Shown here one piece after another: positions 34,829 through 42,856 of a DNA stretch of 64,000 nucleotides. Position numbers and translations under genes: made by a program. The first letter of the stretch is position 1. Each line of letters begins with the position of its first letter. Below the pieces are notes generated by a model. That model did no database searches and was not told the origin of the DNA. It saw only the letters and a list, made by a program, of their open reading frames with translations. This DNA comes from Yeosuana sp043876835 (GTDB taxonomy: Bacteria > Bacteroidota > Bacteroidia > Flavobacteriales > Flavobacteriaceae): NCBI RefSeq assembly GCF_043876835.1, contig NZ_JBAWJZ010000011.1, positions 42,570 through 106,569 on the forward strand. The letters run 5' to 3'.

Positions 34829-35866
34829 GTGAAAATAGCAACTTACCAAAAACACGTTTTAAACTTTAAACAACCTAGCAGAACATCACGTGGTGTTTTA
34901 AAAAGCAAGGAGACTTGGTTTATTATCGTTACTCTTAACGGTAAACAAGGAATTGGTGAATGTGGTATGTTTAAAGGATTATCAATTGATGACCGACCTG
35001 ATTTTGAAGAAAAACTTCGATGGACTTGTGCGCATATTAATTTTGAATTAAAAGATTTATTACATGAATTGACCGAATTTCCAAGCATTCAATTTGGTTT
35101 GGAAATGGCTTTTAAATCATTAGAATCAAAAAATCAGTTTGAATTATTTCCTTCGGAATTTACAAAAGGCGCAAAATCAATACTAATAAATGGATTGATT
35201 TGGATGGGTAGTGAAGATTTTATGCGTCAACAAATTAAAGACAAAATAGAATCTGGTTTCAAATGCATTAAAATGAAAATTGGAACTATTAATTTTGAAT
35301 CTGAATTAGAAATATTAAAATCCATAAGAAAAGAGTTTTCGTCTAATGATATTGAATTAAGAGTTGATGCAAATGGAGCATTTTCATCTACTGATGCTTT
35401 AGAAAAATTAAAAAGATTATCAGATTTAGATATTCATTCTATTGAGCAACCTATAAAACAAGGTCAAATTAATGAAATGGCTAAGCTTTGTGAAAGTACG
35501 CCTTTACCAATTGCTTTAGATGAAGAATTAATTGGTGTTTTTTCAAAAGAGCAAAAAGAAGAGTTACTTAAAACGATAAAACCACAATTTATCATTTTAA
35601 AACCCACTTTAGTTGGCGGTTTTCAAGGAAGTGATGATTGGATAGAAATAGCAGAAAACAACGAGATTGGTTGGTGGATAACTAGCGCTTTAGAAAGTAA
35701 TATTGGGCTTAACTCCATTGCACAATATACTTTTACAAAACATAGTTTAATGCCTCAAGGATTAGGAACTGGTAGTTTATTTACAAATAATTTTGAGTCG
35801 CCTTTACTAGTTAAAAATGGTGCACTTCATTATAATATTAATAATAGTTGGAATTTTAACTTATAG
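34829..35866 (+). CDS. menC: o-succinylbenzoate synthase
   Basis: Enolase-superfamily dehydratase that forms o-succinylbenzoate from SHCHC. 345 residues. The KxK catalytic lysine lies in CIKMKIG, metal ligands in RVDANGAF, IEQPI and ALDEEL, and the second Lys in ILKPTLVGG. The start is GTG at 34829. Followed four bases later by the CPBP gene. Confidence 0.93.
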   Translation: MKIATYQKHVLNFKQPSRTSRGVLKSKETWFIIVTLNGKQGIGECGMFKGLSIDDRPDFEEKLRWTCAHINFELKDLLHELTEFPSIQFGLEMAFKSLESKNQFELFPSEFTKGAKSILINGLIWMGSEDFMRQQIKDKIESGFKCIKMKIGTINFESELEILKSIRKEFSSNDIELRVDANGAFSSTDALEKLKRLSDLDIHSIEQPIKQGQINEMAKLCESTPLPIALDEELIGVFSKEQKEELLKTIKPQFIILKPTLVGGFQGSDDWIEIAENNEIGWWITSALESNIGLNSIAQYTFTKHSLMPQGLGTGSLFTNNFESPLLVKNGALHYNINNSWNFNL

Positions 35867-35869
35867 CAT

Positions 35870-36811
35870 ATGTATATATCTCAAGCGTTTAATGTTTTAC
35901 ACGAGTGGTGGCGGTATTTAATTGGATTAATTATAATAATTATTGCAGTAATAATTGGACAAATTCCTTTTACAGCTGCAGTTTTTTTGAAAGCATATGA
36001 AAATGGAGATAGTATATTAGGACTTGATGAGCAAAAAATGATGAGCTTATTAGAACCCAATTTAAATTTGTTTCTAATGCTTTTATCATTTGCTGTTGGT
36101 TTAGTAGGTATAATCTTAGTTGCTAAATATTTACATAAGGAAACTTTTGCACAATTAACCACGTCAAGAAAAAAAATTGACTGGAAACGCTTTTGGTTTA
36201 TTTTTATCCTTTGGGGTATTGTTTCAACTGGTTTTGTACTTATTGATTATTATTTTTCGCCAGAAGATTATGTGGTAAATTTTAAACCAATTCCTTTTAT
36301 TATTTTATGTGTGATAGCAATTTTATTAGTGCCATTTCAAACAAGTTTTGAGGAATATTTGTTTAGAGGTTATTTAATGCAAGGGATAGGAGTTATTTTA
36401 AAAAACAAATGGGCACCATTATTAATAACTTCTTTTGCTTTTGGATTGTTGCACATTTCAAATCCAGAAGTAGATAAACTGGGAAACGTTATATTGATAT
36501 ATTACATAGGAACAGGGTTGTTTCTTGGAATCATGACGTTGATGGATGAAGGCATGGAGCTTTCGCTTGGTTTTCATGCTGCAAATAATTTGTTTACGGC
36601 TTTGTTAGTTACTGCCGATTGGACAGCGTTTCAAACACACTCTATTTTAAAAGATATGTCAGATCCAACAGAAGCTGGATTTGTAGATATATTTATGCCA
36701 GTATTTATAGTATTTCCAATTATTCTATTAATTTTATCCAAAAAATACAGATGGACTAATTGGAAAGATAAGCTATTTGGAAAAGTAGAACAAACTCAAT
36801 TAGAAGATTAA
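35870..36811 (+). CDS. CPBP family intramembrane metalloprotease
   Basis: Abi/CAAX-type membrane protease of 313 residues with about eight helices. Motif 1 is SFEEYLFRGYLMQG (EExxxR), motif 2 FGLLHISN, and motif 3 a His in LGFHAANNLF. Substrate unknown; families of this type include prenyl-protein proteases. It lies inside the men operon between menC and menE, 4 and 27 bases from its neighbours, so it is co-expressed with menaquinone enzymes. A direct role in menaquinone synthesis is not implied by its chemistry. Confidence 0.9.
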   Translation: MYISQAFNVLHEWWRYLIGLIIIIIAVIIGQIPFTAAVFLKAYENGDSILGLDEQKMMSLLEPNLNLFLMLLSFAVGLVGIILVAKYLHKETFAQLTTSRKKIDWKRFWFIFILWGIVSTGFVLIDYYFSPEDYVVNFKPIPFIILCVIAILLVPFQTSFEEYLFRGYLMQGIGVILKNKWAPLLITSFAFGLLHISNPEVDKLGNVILIYYIGTGLFLGIMTLMDEGMELSLGFHAANNLFTALLVTADWTAFQTHSILKDMSDPTEAGFVDIFMPVFIVFPIILLILSKKYRWTNWKDKLFGKVEQTQLED

Positions 36812-36838
36812 AAGTTAAAGACCAAAACCGATTTATAC

Positions 36839-37912
36839 GTGATACCTAATTACAATAAAGTACATTTAAAATTTAAGCTTAACGGCGTAAATTATAACCA
36901 AGAAGACATTAAAGAAATAGCATATAGTTTTATTAAAGAAGGGCTTCCTTATGAAGAAGCCATTGGAGACTTTTTAATAGATTGGTTAGATTCTAAAACC
37001 TATATAAAAGTAAAATCGACTGGTACTACAGGAAAACCAAAACTTATTAAGCTTGACAAACAAGCTATGGTCAATTCTTCAATTTTTACTGGTGATTTTT
37101 TTAATCTTACTCCTGGAAATAAAGCTTTGCATTGTTTGCCAGCTAAATATATTGCTGGTAAAATGATGCTTGTAAGAGCTATGATATTAGGATTGGAATT
37201 GGACCTTGTTGAACCATCATCAAAACTTGTTTTTAACTCTAAAAAGGAGTATGATTTTTGTGCCATGTTACCAATTCAATTACAAAACTCTATTGACAAA
37301 GTTGGTAATATTAAAAACATTATTTTAGGTAGTGTAAAAGTATCTAATGACCTTATTGAAGCAATAAAAGATTTCCCTTCAAATATTTATGAATCATTTG
37401 GTATGACTGAAACAGCAACTCATATTGCGTTAAGAGCTCTCAATAATTTCAAATCGGATGAAAGTGTAAAATCAACTTTTAAAACTTTACCTGATATTTC
37501 TGTTTCTCAAGATGAAAGAGGTTGTTTAGTCATAAATTCTCCACATCTTGTAAAATTACCAATAGTTACAAATGATATAGTTAAATTGTATTCTGATACA
37601 GAATTTGAATGGTTAGGAAGGTTTGACAATGTCATAAACTCTGGTGGTGTTAAAATTTTTCCTGAAGTTGTTGAAGAAAAACTATTTGGCAAAATAGACA
37701 GTAAGTTTTTTATAGCTTCTGAAAAAGATGAAAAATTAGGCGAAAAAGTTATACTTATTTTAGAAAATGATTCTAATAATGTTGACCCGTCTGTATTTAA
37801 TGTTTTGGGCAAATACGAAAAACCTAAGAAAATTTACAATGTAAAAAAGTTTGAAATCATTTCTGATAAAATTCAAAGGAAAAAAATATTAAAAAAATTA
37901 GGGATTAGCTAA
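36839..37912 (+). CDS. menE: o-succinylbenzoate-CoA ligase
   Basis: Adenylate-forming enzyme that activates o-succinylbenzoate to its CoA ester. At 357 residues it is shorter than the usual 450-500, as seen for Bacteroidota MenE-like proteins. ATP motif KSTGTTGKPKLIKL (residues 58-71), YESFGMTETATH, and GRFDNVINSGGVKI are in order. The start is GTG at 36839. The identification rests on men-operon context as much as on sequence. Its TAA overlaps the stop of the convergent carboxylase gene by four bases. Confidence 0.88.
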   Translation: MIPNYNKVHLKFKLNGVNYNQEDIKEIAYSFIKEGLPYEEAIGDFLIDWLDSKTYIKVKSTGTTGKPKLIKLDKQAMVNSSIFTGDFFNLTPGNKALHCLPAKYIAGKMMLVRAMILGLELDLVEPSSKLVFNSKKEYDFCAMLPIQLQNSIDKVGNIKNIILGSVKVSNDLIEAIKDFPSNIYESFGMTETATHIALRALNNFKSDESVKSTFKTLPDISVSQDERGCLVINSPHLVKLPIVTNDIVKLYSDTEFEWLGRFDNVINSGGVKIFPEVVEEKLFGKIDSKFFIASEKDEKLGEKVILILENDSNNVDPSVFNVLGKYEKPKKIYNVKKFEIISDKIQRKKILKKLGIS

Positions 37913-39537
37913 ACTTGTAAAACGCCTAAATTAAATTTTTTCTCAATAGGAGCATGGTTTGCAGCTTCTATACCCATACTTATCCATTTTCGAGTATCCA
38001 ATGGGTCAATAATAGCATCTGTCCAAATTCTTGCAGCCGCATAATAGGGAGATACTTGAGCATCATACCTGTCTTTTATTTTATTAAAAAGAGCTCCTTC
38101 CTTTTCTTTGGTTATGATTTCTCCTTTCTTTTTTAGTGAAGCTGTCTCAATTTGTAATAATACTTTAGCTGCAGAATTTCCACTCATAACTGCAAGCTCA
38201 GCACTTGGCCATGCAACAATCAATCTTGGGTCATAAGCTTTGCCACACATAGCATAATTACCTGCACCATAACTATTTCCAATTATGATGGTGAATTTTG
38301 GAACAACAGAATTGCTTACAGCATTCACCATTTTAGCGCCATCTTTAATGATGCCTCCATGTTCACTTTTGCTACCTACCATAAAACCGGTAACATCTTG
38401 TAAAAAAACTAAAGGAATTTTTTTCTGATTGCAATTTGCTATAAAACGAGTGGCTTTATCAGCACTATCATTATAAATAACGCCACCAAACTGCATTTCT
38501 CCTTGTTTTGTTTTAACAAGTTTACGCTGATTGGCAACAATCCCAACTGCCCAACCATCAATTCTTGCATAGCAAGTAATAATAGTTTTACCATAACCAG
38601 CTTTATATTCATCAAATTCAGAATTATCTACTAATCTTTTTATAATACTGTACATATCATATTGGTCAGCTCTCGATTTTGGTATAATTCCATATATTTC
38701 TTCAGGATTTTCTTTTGGCTTACCAGATTCTATTCTATTAAATCCTGCTTTGTCAAAATCACCAATTTTGTCAATAATGTTTTTAATAGTATTTAAAGCA
38801 TCTTTATCATCTTTTGCTTTATAATCAGTCACACCACTAATTTCACAATGGGTTGTAGCTCCACCTAAGGTTTCATTATCAATACTTTCTCCAATAGCAG
38901 CTTTGACCAAATAGCTTCCTGCTAAAAAAATACTCCCTGTTTTATCAACAATCAAAGCCTCGTCACTCATAATAGGTAAGTAAGCACCACCAGCGACACA
39001 ACTTCCCATTACAGCAGCAATTTGTGTTATTCCCATACTGCTCATTATGGCATTATTTCTAAAAATGCGCCCAAAATGTTCCTTGTCTGGAAATATTTCG
39101 TCTTGCAATGGCAAAAAAACACCTGCACTATCTACCAAATAGATAATTGGCAATTTGTTTTCAATAGCGATTTCCTGTGCTCTTAGATTTTTTTTTGCAG
39201 TTATAGGAAACCAAGCACCAGCTTTAACAGTGGCATCGTTGGCCACAACAATGCATTGTTTTCCTTTTACATAACCTATTTTAACAACAACGCCAGCAGA
39301 TGGACAACCACCATGTTGCTCGTACATGCCTTCGCCAGCAAAAGCAGCAATTTCTATGGATTTTGAATGAGAATCCAATAAATAATTAATACGCTCATGA
39401 GCTGTCATTTTGCCTTTTGCGTGATGCTTTTCAACACTACTTTTTCCTCCACCCAAATGTACTTTAGCAAGTCTGTTGTTAAGCTCAGAAATTAGGAGTT
39501 TATTATGATCTTCGTTTTTATTGAAGTTAATATCCAT
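37909..39537 (-). CDS. acyl-CoA carboxylase beta subunit, methylcrotonoyl-CoA carboxylase-like
   Basis: Carboxyltransferase subunit of a biotin-dependent acyl-CoA carboxylase, 542 residues. Features: GKMTAHERINYLLD at the N-terminus, the acyl-CoA-binding MGSCVAGGAYLPIMSDE, and the carboxybiotin side DVTGFMVGSKSEHGGIIKDGAKM with GNSYGAGNYAMCG. The KSEH insert and pattern fit MccB of leucine degradation better than PccB. The biotin-carrying alpha subunit is not next to it, so its partner is elsewhere. It ends head-on with menE and starts 48 bases from the end of the RamB-like regulator gene. Confidence 0.9.
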   Translation of the reverse strand: MDINFNKNEDHNKLLISELNNRLAKVHLGGGKSSVEKHHAKGKMTAHERINYLLDSHSKSIEIAAFAGEGMYEQHGGCPSAGVVVKIGYVKGKQCIVVANDATVKAGAWFPITAKKNLRAQEIAIENKLPIIYLVDSAGVFLPLQDEIFPDKEHFGRIFRNNAIMSSMGITQIAAVMGSCVAGGAYLPIMSDEALIVDKTGSIFLAGSYLVKAAIGESIDNETLGGATTHCEISGVTDYKAKDDKDALNTIKNIIDKIGDFDKAGFNRIESGKPKENPEEIYGIIPKSRADQYDMYSIIKRLVDNSEFDEYKAGYGKTIITCYARIDGWAVGIVANQRKLVKTKQGEMQFGGVIYNDSADKATRFIANCNQKKIPLVFLQDVTGFMVGSKSEHGGIIKDGAKMVNAVSNSVVPKFTIIIGNSYGAGNYAMCGKAYDPRLIVAWPSAELAVMSGNSAAKVLLQIETASLKKKGEIITKEKEGALFNKIKDRYDAQVSPYYAAARIWTDAIIDPLDTRKWISMGIEAANHAPIEKKFNLGVLQV

Positions 39538-39584
39538 CAGTTGTTATTGTATTATAAGGGTACTAAAATACAAATTTGCTTTGG

Positions 39585-41060
39585 TTATTTTGAAAACTTT
39601 TGGTTAAGTTCAGAAACCACTTTCTCAATGACTTCGTTGGTTACTTGCTTTTCAATATTTATTGGTTCAGCAACTCTTTCAGCGCAATTTTTAATGCTGC
39701 AAGATTCGCATGTAACAGCAACATTGTTTGTAAGGATATTAGGATCATCTAAAAAATTAATTTTCCTTTTAGATTGTTTGTCAATTAAAATACCAATACT
39801 TATGCTTCTAAAATAATCATCTCTAAACGGGTCTTTTGTTGCAGATGACAGTACTGCGTAAGAAAAATTATCTAATGGATAATGTGATATTTGAAGGTCA
39901 AATACTGGAATATTTTTTTCAGTAATTTCATTCAATACTTTTAAAGAAACCCATCGTCTGCAATAATGTTCATTGGTTTCGTTAGCATGTGGAGAATGTT
40001 GGTGAGCTAAATGCAATTCTTTGTTTAAATGATATTTAAAACTGCCTTTTTTATGTGTAAACCGTAAAAAAAATAAGTTTGTAATATTAAATTCGCTTGG
40101 TAATACATTGGTTAAACGTTGAAAAAAGGTTTCGGGAGATGCATTGTATTTATTAAGAATTTTTGAAAACAAATCTTTATCAAATGATTTTTTATTAAAT
40201 AAATCATTTATGTCTTTATTAATACTTTGTTGATTTACCAATAAAGCGCCAGCAAAATAAGATGCATAGAAATTGTTAAGTACCTGTTCAAAATTTTCAA
40301 ACTTAATCCACGAAAACGTATATAACCTCTCTTTAAAATCCAAGTAATTATAGGCTATTTCTTTACCAAAAATAAAAGCCTTTTGAGCATCATCCATATG
40401 CTTTGCAAGTAAAAGAGTTTTAGTTTGAGGAATAAAAACAGATCTTAGATTATGTAATTCGTTATGCTTATCTAACTCTTTTTCGTCAATAATATATCCG
40501 TATTCCTCAATTAAAATCTCCTCTAGTTCTTTTGCTTCTATAGGTTTTGTGACATCTATGTGATAGGATTTAGTGAAATCCTGCACTTGTTTTTCAATGT
40601 TCTCGAAGTAGTTGTTATTGGCTTCTTGATATGATCTTAATGAAGCCAAATAGAAACTTTCCTTGCTAAAGTTATAATTTTGAGCAATTTTTATAATGGT
40701 ACTTATAAAGGCATTTACTTTAGCAGGAGCTTCTGAAATGATATCGATAAGGTCGCTTTCCTGGATTCCAAAAAGGTTTAGCGGTATTTCTTTTAATATT
40801 TTCGATTTTAAAATTTCCCCAATAGGAGCTAAGTTTTTATCTAGCTTTAATGAAACTAATTGATCGTAAGGTGTATCCAAAGCTTCAGATAACAATACTA
40901 TTTTATCTGTTTTAGGATATTTTTTTCCCTTTTCAATCTCGTTCAAATATGATTTTGATAAACCTGTCAGTTTAGATAAACCAAAGAGTGACAGATTTTT
41001 ATCTGTTCTTATTTGCTTAAGTTTTAAGCCTAAAATAAGTTTAATATATTCTTCTTCCAT
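39585..41060 (-). CDS. RamB/ScfR-like XRE regulator (HTH plus degenerate IrrE-like and DUF2083 regions)
   Basis: 491 residues from the ATG at 41060. An XRE helix-turn-helix occupies about residues 10-70 (SLFGLSKLTGLSKSYLNEIEKG). A long middle region follows. The place where IrrE/ImmA proteins carry HExxH reads FIFGKEIAYNYL, so the metallopeptidase site is lost. The C-terminal DUF2083-like region has HYCRRWVSLKVL and a Cys cluster CESCSIKNC. RamB in Corynebacterium, with this architecture, controls aceA, aceB and pta-ackA. This gene is divergent from aceB-aceA, which supports the same role here. A -7 box lies 11 bases before the ATG. Confidence 0.85.
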   Translation of the reverse strand: MEEEYIKLILGLKLKQIRTDKNLSLFGLSKLTGLSKSYLNEIEKGKKYPKTDKIVLLSEALDTPYDQLVSLKLDKNLAPIGEILKSKILKEIPLNLFGIQESDLIDIISEAPAKVNAFISTIIKIAQNYNFSKESFYLASLRSYQEANNNYFENIEKQVQDFTKSYHIDVTKPIEAKELEEILIEEYGYIIDEKELDKHNELHNLRSVFIPQTKTLLLAKHMDDAQKAFIFGKEIAYNYLDFKERLYTFSWIKFENFEQVLNNFYASYFAGALLVNQQSINKDINDLFNKKSFDKDLFSKILNKYNASPETFFQRLTNVLPSEFNITNLFFLRFTHKKGSFKYHLNKELHLAHQHSPHANETNEHYCRRWVSLKVLNEITEKNIPVFDLQISHYPLDNFSYAVLSSATKDPFRDDYFRSISIGILIDKQSKRKINFLDDPNILTNNVAVTCESCSIKNCAERVAEPINIEKQVTNEVIEKVVSELNQKFSK

Positions 41061-41070
41061 AATTATAAAA

Positions 41071-41078
41071 CAAATATA
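41071..41078 (-). promoter_or_regulatory. -7 box of the RamB-like regulator gene
   Basis: TATATTTG on the minus strand, a full match to TAnnTTTG, close to the ATG at 41060. This implies a very short or absent leader. Confidence 0.5.
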
Positions 41079-41122
41079 CAATTATTTGCGGATATTATAA
41101 AAAAAACGAAATAATAAAAAAT

Positions 41123-41136
41123 AGCGAACGTTCGCT
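41123..41136. promoter_or_regulatory. perfect 14-bp palindrome, candidate operator of aceB-aceA
   Basis: AGCGAACGTTCGCT reads the same on both strands and is strikingly GC-rich for this AT-rich gap. It lies between the divergent regulator and aceB, with its last T being the first T of the aceB -33 TTG. Binding there would block RNA polymerase, or activate from just upstream. Confidence 0.7.
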
Positions 41137-41166
41137 TGTTTTTTTAAAAAGTTTGTTTTATTATTG
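41136..41166 (+). promoter_or_regulatory. candidate aceB promoter
   Basis: TTG at 41136-41138, 20-base spacer, then TATTATTG at 41159-41166, one mismatch from TAnnTTTG. The predicted start is about 41173, 13 bases before the ATG. Confidence 0.5.
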
Positions 41167-41185
41167 CTTAGAAAATTTAATAGTC

Positions 41186-42784
41186 ATGGAAGAAAAATTA
41201 TTAACTCAAACAAATGTTAAGTTTGCCAAGGAAGCAAAACATCATTATCCTGAAATTCTAACTAAGGATGCGCTTGAATTTTTGTCTGCTCTTCATATTC
41301 GTTTTAACAGTAAAAGATTGCGGTTATTACAAAGAAGAAAAATGCAACAAAAAGAATTTGATAGAGGTAAGTTGCCTGAATTCCCAAGAGAAACAAGAAA
41401 TATCAGGGAAAGTGAATGGAAAGCTGCTGCCATACCAAATGATTTATTAGACAGAAGAGTTGAAATAACTGGACCTGTCGATCGTAAAATGGTGATAAAT
41501 GCACTTAATTCTGGAGCCAAGACATTTATGGCTGATTTTGAAGATAGTAATTCTCCAACATGGAGCAATACTATTGAAGGTCAATTTAACTTAATTGATG
41601 CTAATAAACGTACTATCTCTTATTTCGATTTAAAAAAGGAGAAGTCTTATAAATTGAATAAGGATTTGGCAGTGTTAATTGTGCGTCCAAGAGGATTGCA
41701 TCTAAACGAACGCCATTTACTTATTAATGATGAAGAAATTTCTGGAAGTTTATTAGATTTTGGACTTTATGTATTTCATAACACAAAAATCTTATTATCA
41801 AATAATACAGCACCATATTTCTACTTACCAAAATTAGAACATTATCTGGAAGCCGAATGGTGGAATGATGTCTTTAATTTCGCCGAAGAATATTTGGGTG
41901 TTTCAAAAGGCACATTTAAAGCAACAGTATTGATTGAGACTATTACAGCAAGCTTTCAGTTAGATGAAATTATTTATAAGCTTAAAGAGCATATTGTAGG
42001 TCTAAATTGTGGGCGATGGGATTATATTTTTTCATACATCAAAAAATTCAGAAATCGTAAAGAATATATGGTTCCAAACAGGGATCAGGTGACCATGGAA
42101 ACACCTTTTATGGCTGCGTATTCAAAATTGGTTATACAAAGATGCCATAAGCGAGGTATTCATGCCATGGGTGGAATGGCTGCTCAAATTCTAATTAGCA
42201 ACGATACAGAAGCCAATGAGATAGCTTTGCAAAAAGTGAGAATTGACAAAGAACGAGAAGTTAAAAATGGCCATGATGGCACTTGGGTTGCACATCCAGG
42301 TTTAGTAAAAGTAGCAATGGATATTTTTGATAAACATATGCCGACTCCAAATCAAATATTTGTTGATAGAAGTGATGTTGTGGTAACTGAATCCGATTTG
42401 ATTGAAATTCCTACCGGTACAATTACAGAATCAGGAATTCGTAAAAATATAAATGTTGGAATACTTTATTTAGAAGCTTGGTTAAGAGGGAATGGAGCTG
42501 TTGCATTGTATAATTTAATGGAAGATGCAGCTACAGCAGAAATATCGAGAACACAGGTTTGTCAATGGTTGAAAAATGAAGTCATTTTAGAAGATGGTAG
42601 AAAATTTACTTTAAAATTCTTCAATAAAATATTTAATGAAGAGACACAAAAAATTATAGATTTTGTTGGGAATGAAAAAATGAATGAAACAAGATTTGAG
42701 TTGGCTTTTAAATTATTTGAAAGTTTAATTCTAGCAGATCCTTTCATTGAATTTTTAACAATACCAGCATACAAATACGTATAA
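41186..42784 (+). CDS. aceB: malate synthase A
   Basis: Condenses glyoxylate and acetyl-CoA to malate, second step of the glyoxylate shunt. 532 residues from ATG 41186, normal for the A isoform. Family stretches: RREVEITGPVDRKM-like RRVEITGPVDRKM, TFMADFEDSNSPTW, LIVRPRGLHLNERHLL, VLIETITASFQLDEI, GLNCGRWDYIFSYIKKF, and AWLRGNGAVALYNLMEDAATAEISR. The 11 in-frame residues before the ATG overlap the promoter region and are not counted. aceA follows 72 bases downstream across a hairpin. Confidence 0.97.
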   Translation: MEEKLLTQTNVKFAKEAKHHYPEILTKDALEFLSALHIRFNSKRLRLLQRRKMQQKEFDRGKLPEFPRETRNIRESEWKAAAIPNDLLDRRVEITGPVDRKMVINALNSGAKTFMADFEDSNSPTWSNTIEGQFNLIDANKRTISYFDLKKEKSYKLNKDLAVLIVRPRGLHLNERHLLINDEEISGSLLDFGLYVFHNTKILLSNNTAPYFYLPKLEHYLEAEWWNDVFNFAEEYLGVSKGTFKATVLIETITASFQLDEIIYKLKEHIVGLNCGRWDYIFSYIKKFRNRKEYMVPNRDQVTMETPFMAAYSKLVIQRCHKRGIHAMGGMAAQILISNDTEANEIALQKVRIDKEREVKNGHDGTWVAHPGLVKVAMDIFDKHMPTPNQIFVDRSDVVVTESDLIEIPTGTITESGIRKNINVGILYLEAWLRGNGAVALYNLMEDAATAEISRTQVCQWLKNEVILEDGRKFTLKFFNKIFNEETQKIIDFVGNEKMNETRFELAFKLFESLILADPFIEFLTIPAYKYV

Positions 42785-42790
42785 AAAAAA

Positions 42791-42826
42791 TCCCGTATCA
42801 ATGCGCTAACATTATAAAATACGGGA
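42791..42826 (+). promoter_or_regulatory. intercistronic hairpin between aceB and aceA
   Basis: TCCCGTAT and ATACGGGA (8 bp) with a 20-base loop. No T-run follows, so it is more likely a processing or stability element than a full terminator. Confidence 0.55.
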
Positions 42827-42856
42827 CAATAAATAAATTTATTAATACTCAAAATT

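Noticed and set aside
39585..41060. XRE plus IrrE-like protein as a phage or ICE regulator (ImmR/ImmA type)
   Set aside because: The metallopeptidase site is lost, the C-terminal region is DUF2083-like, and the neighbours are glyoxylate shunt genes, not phage genes.
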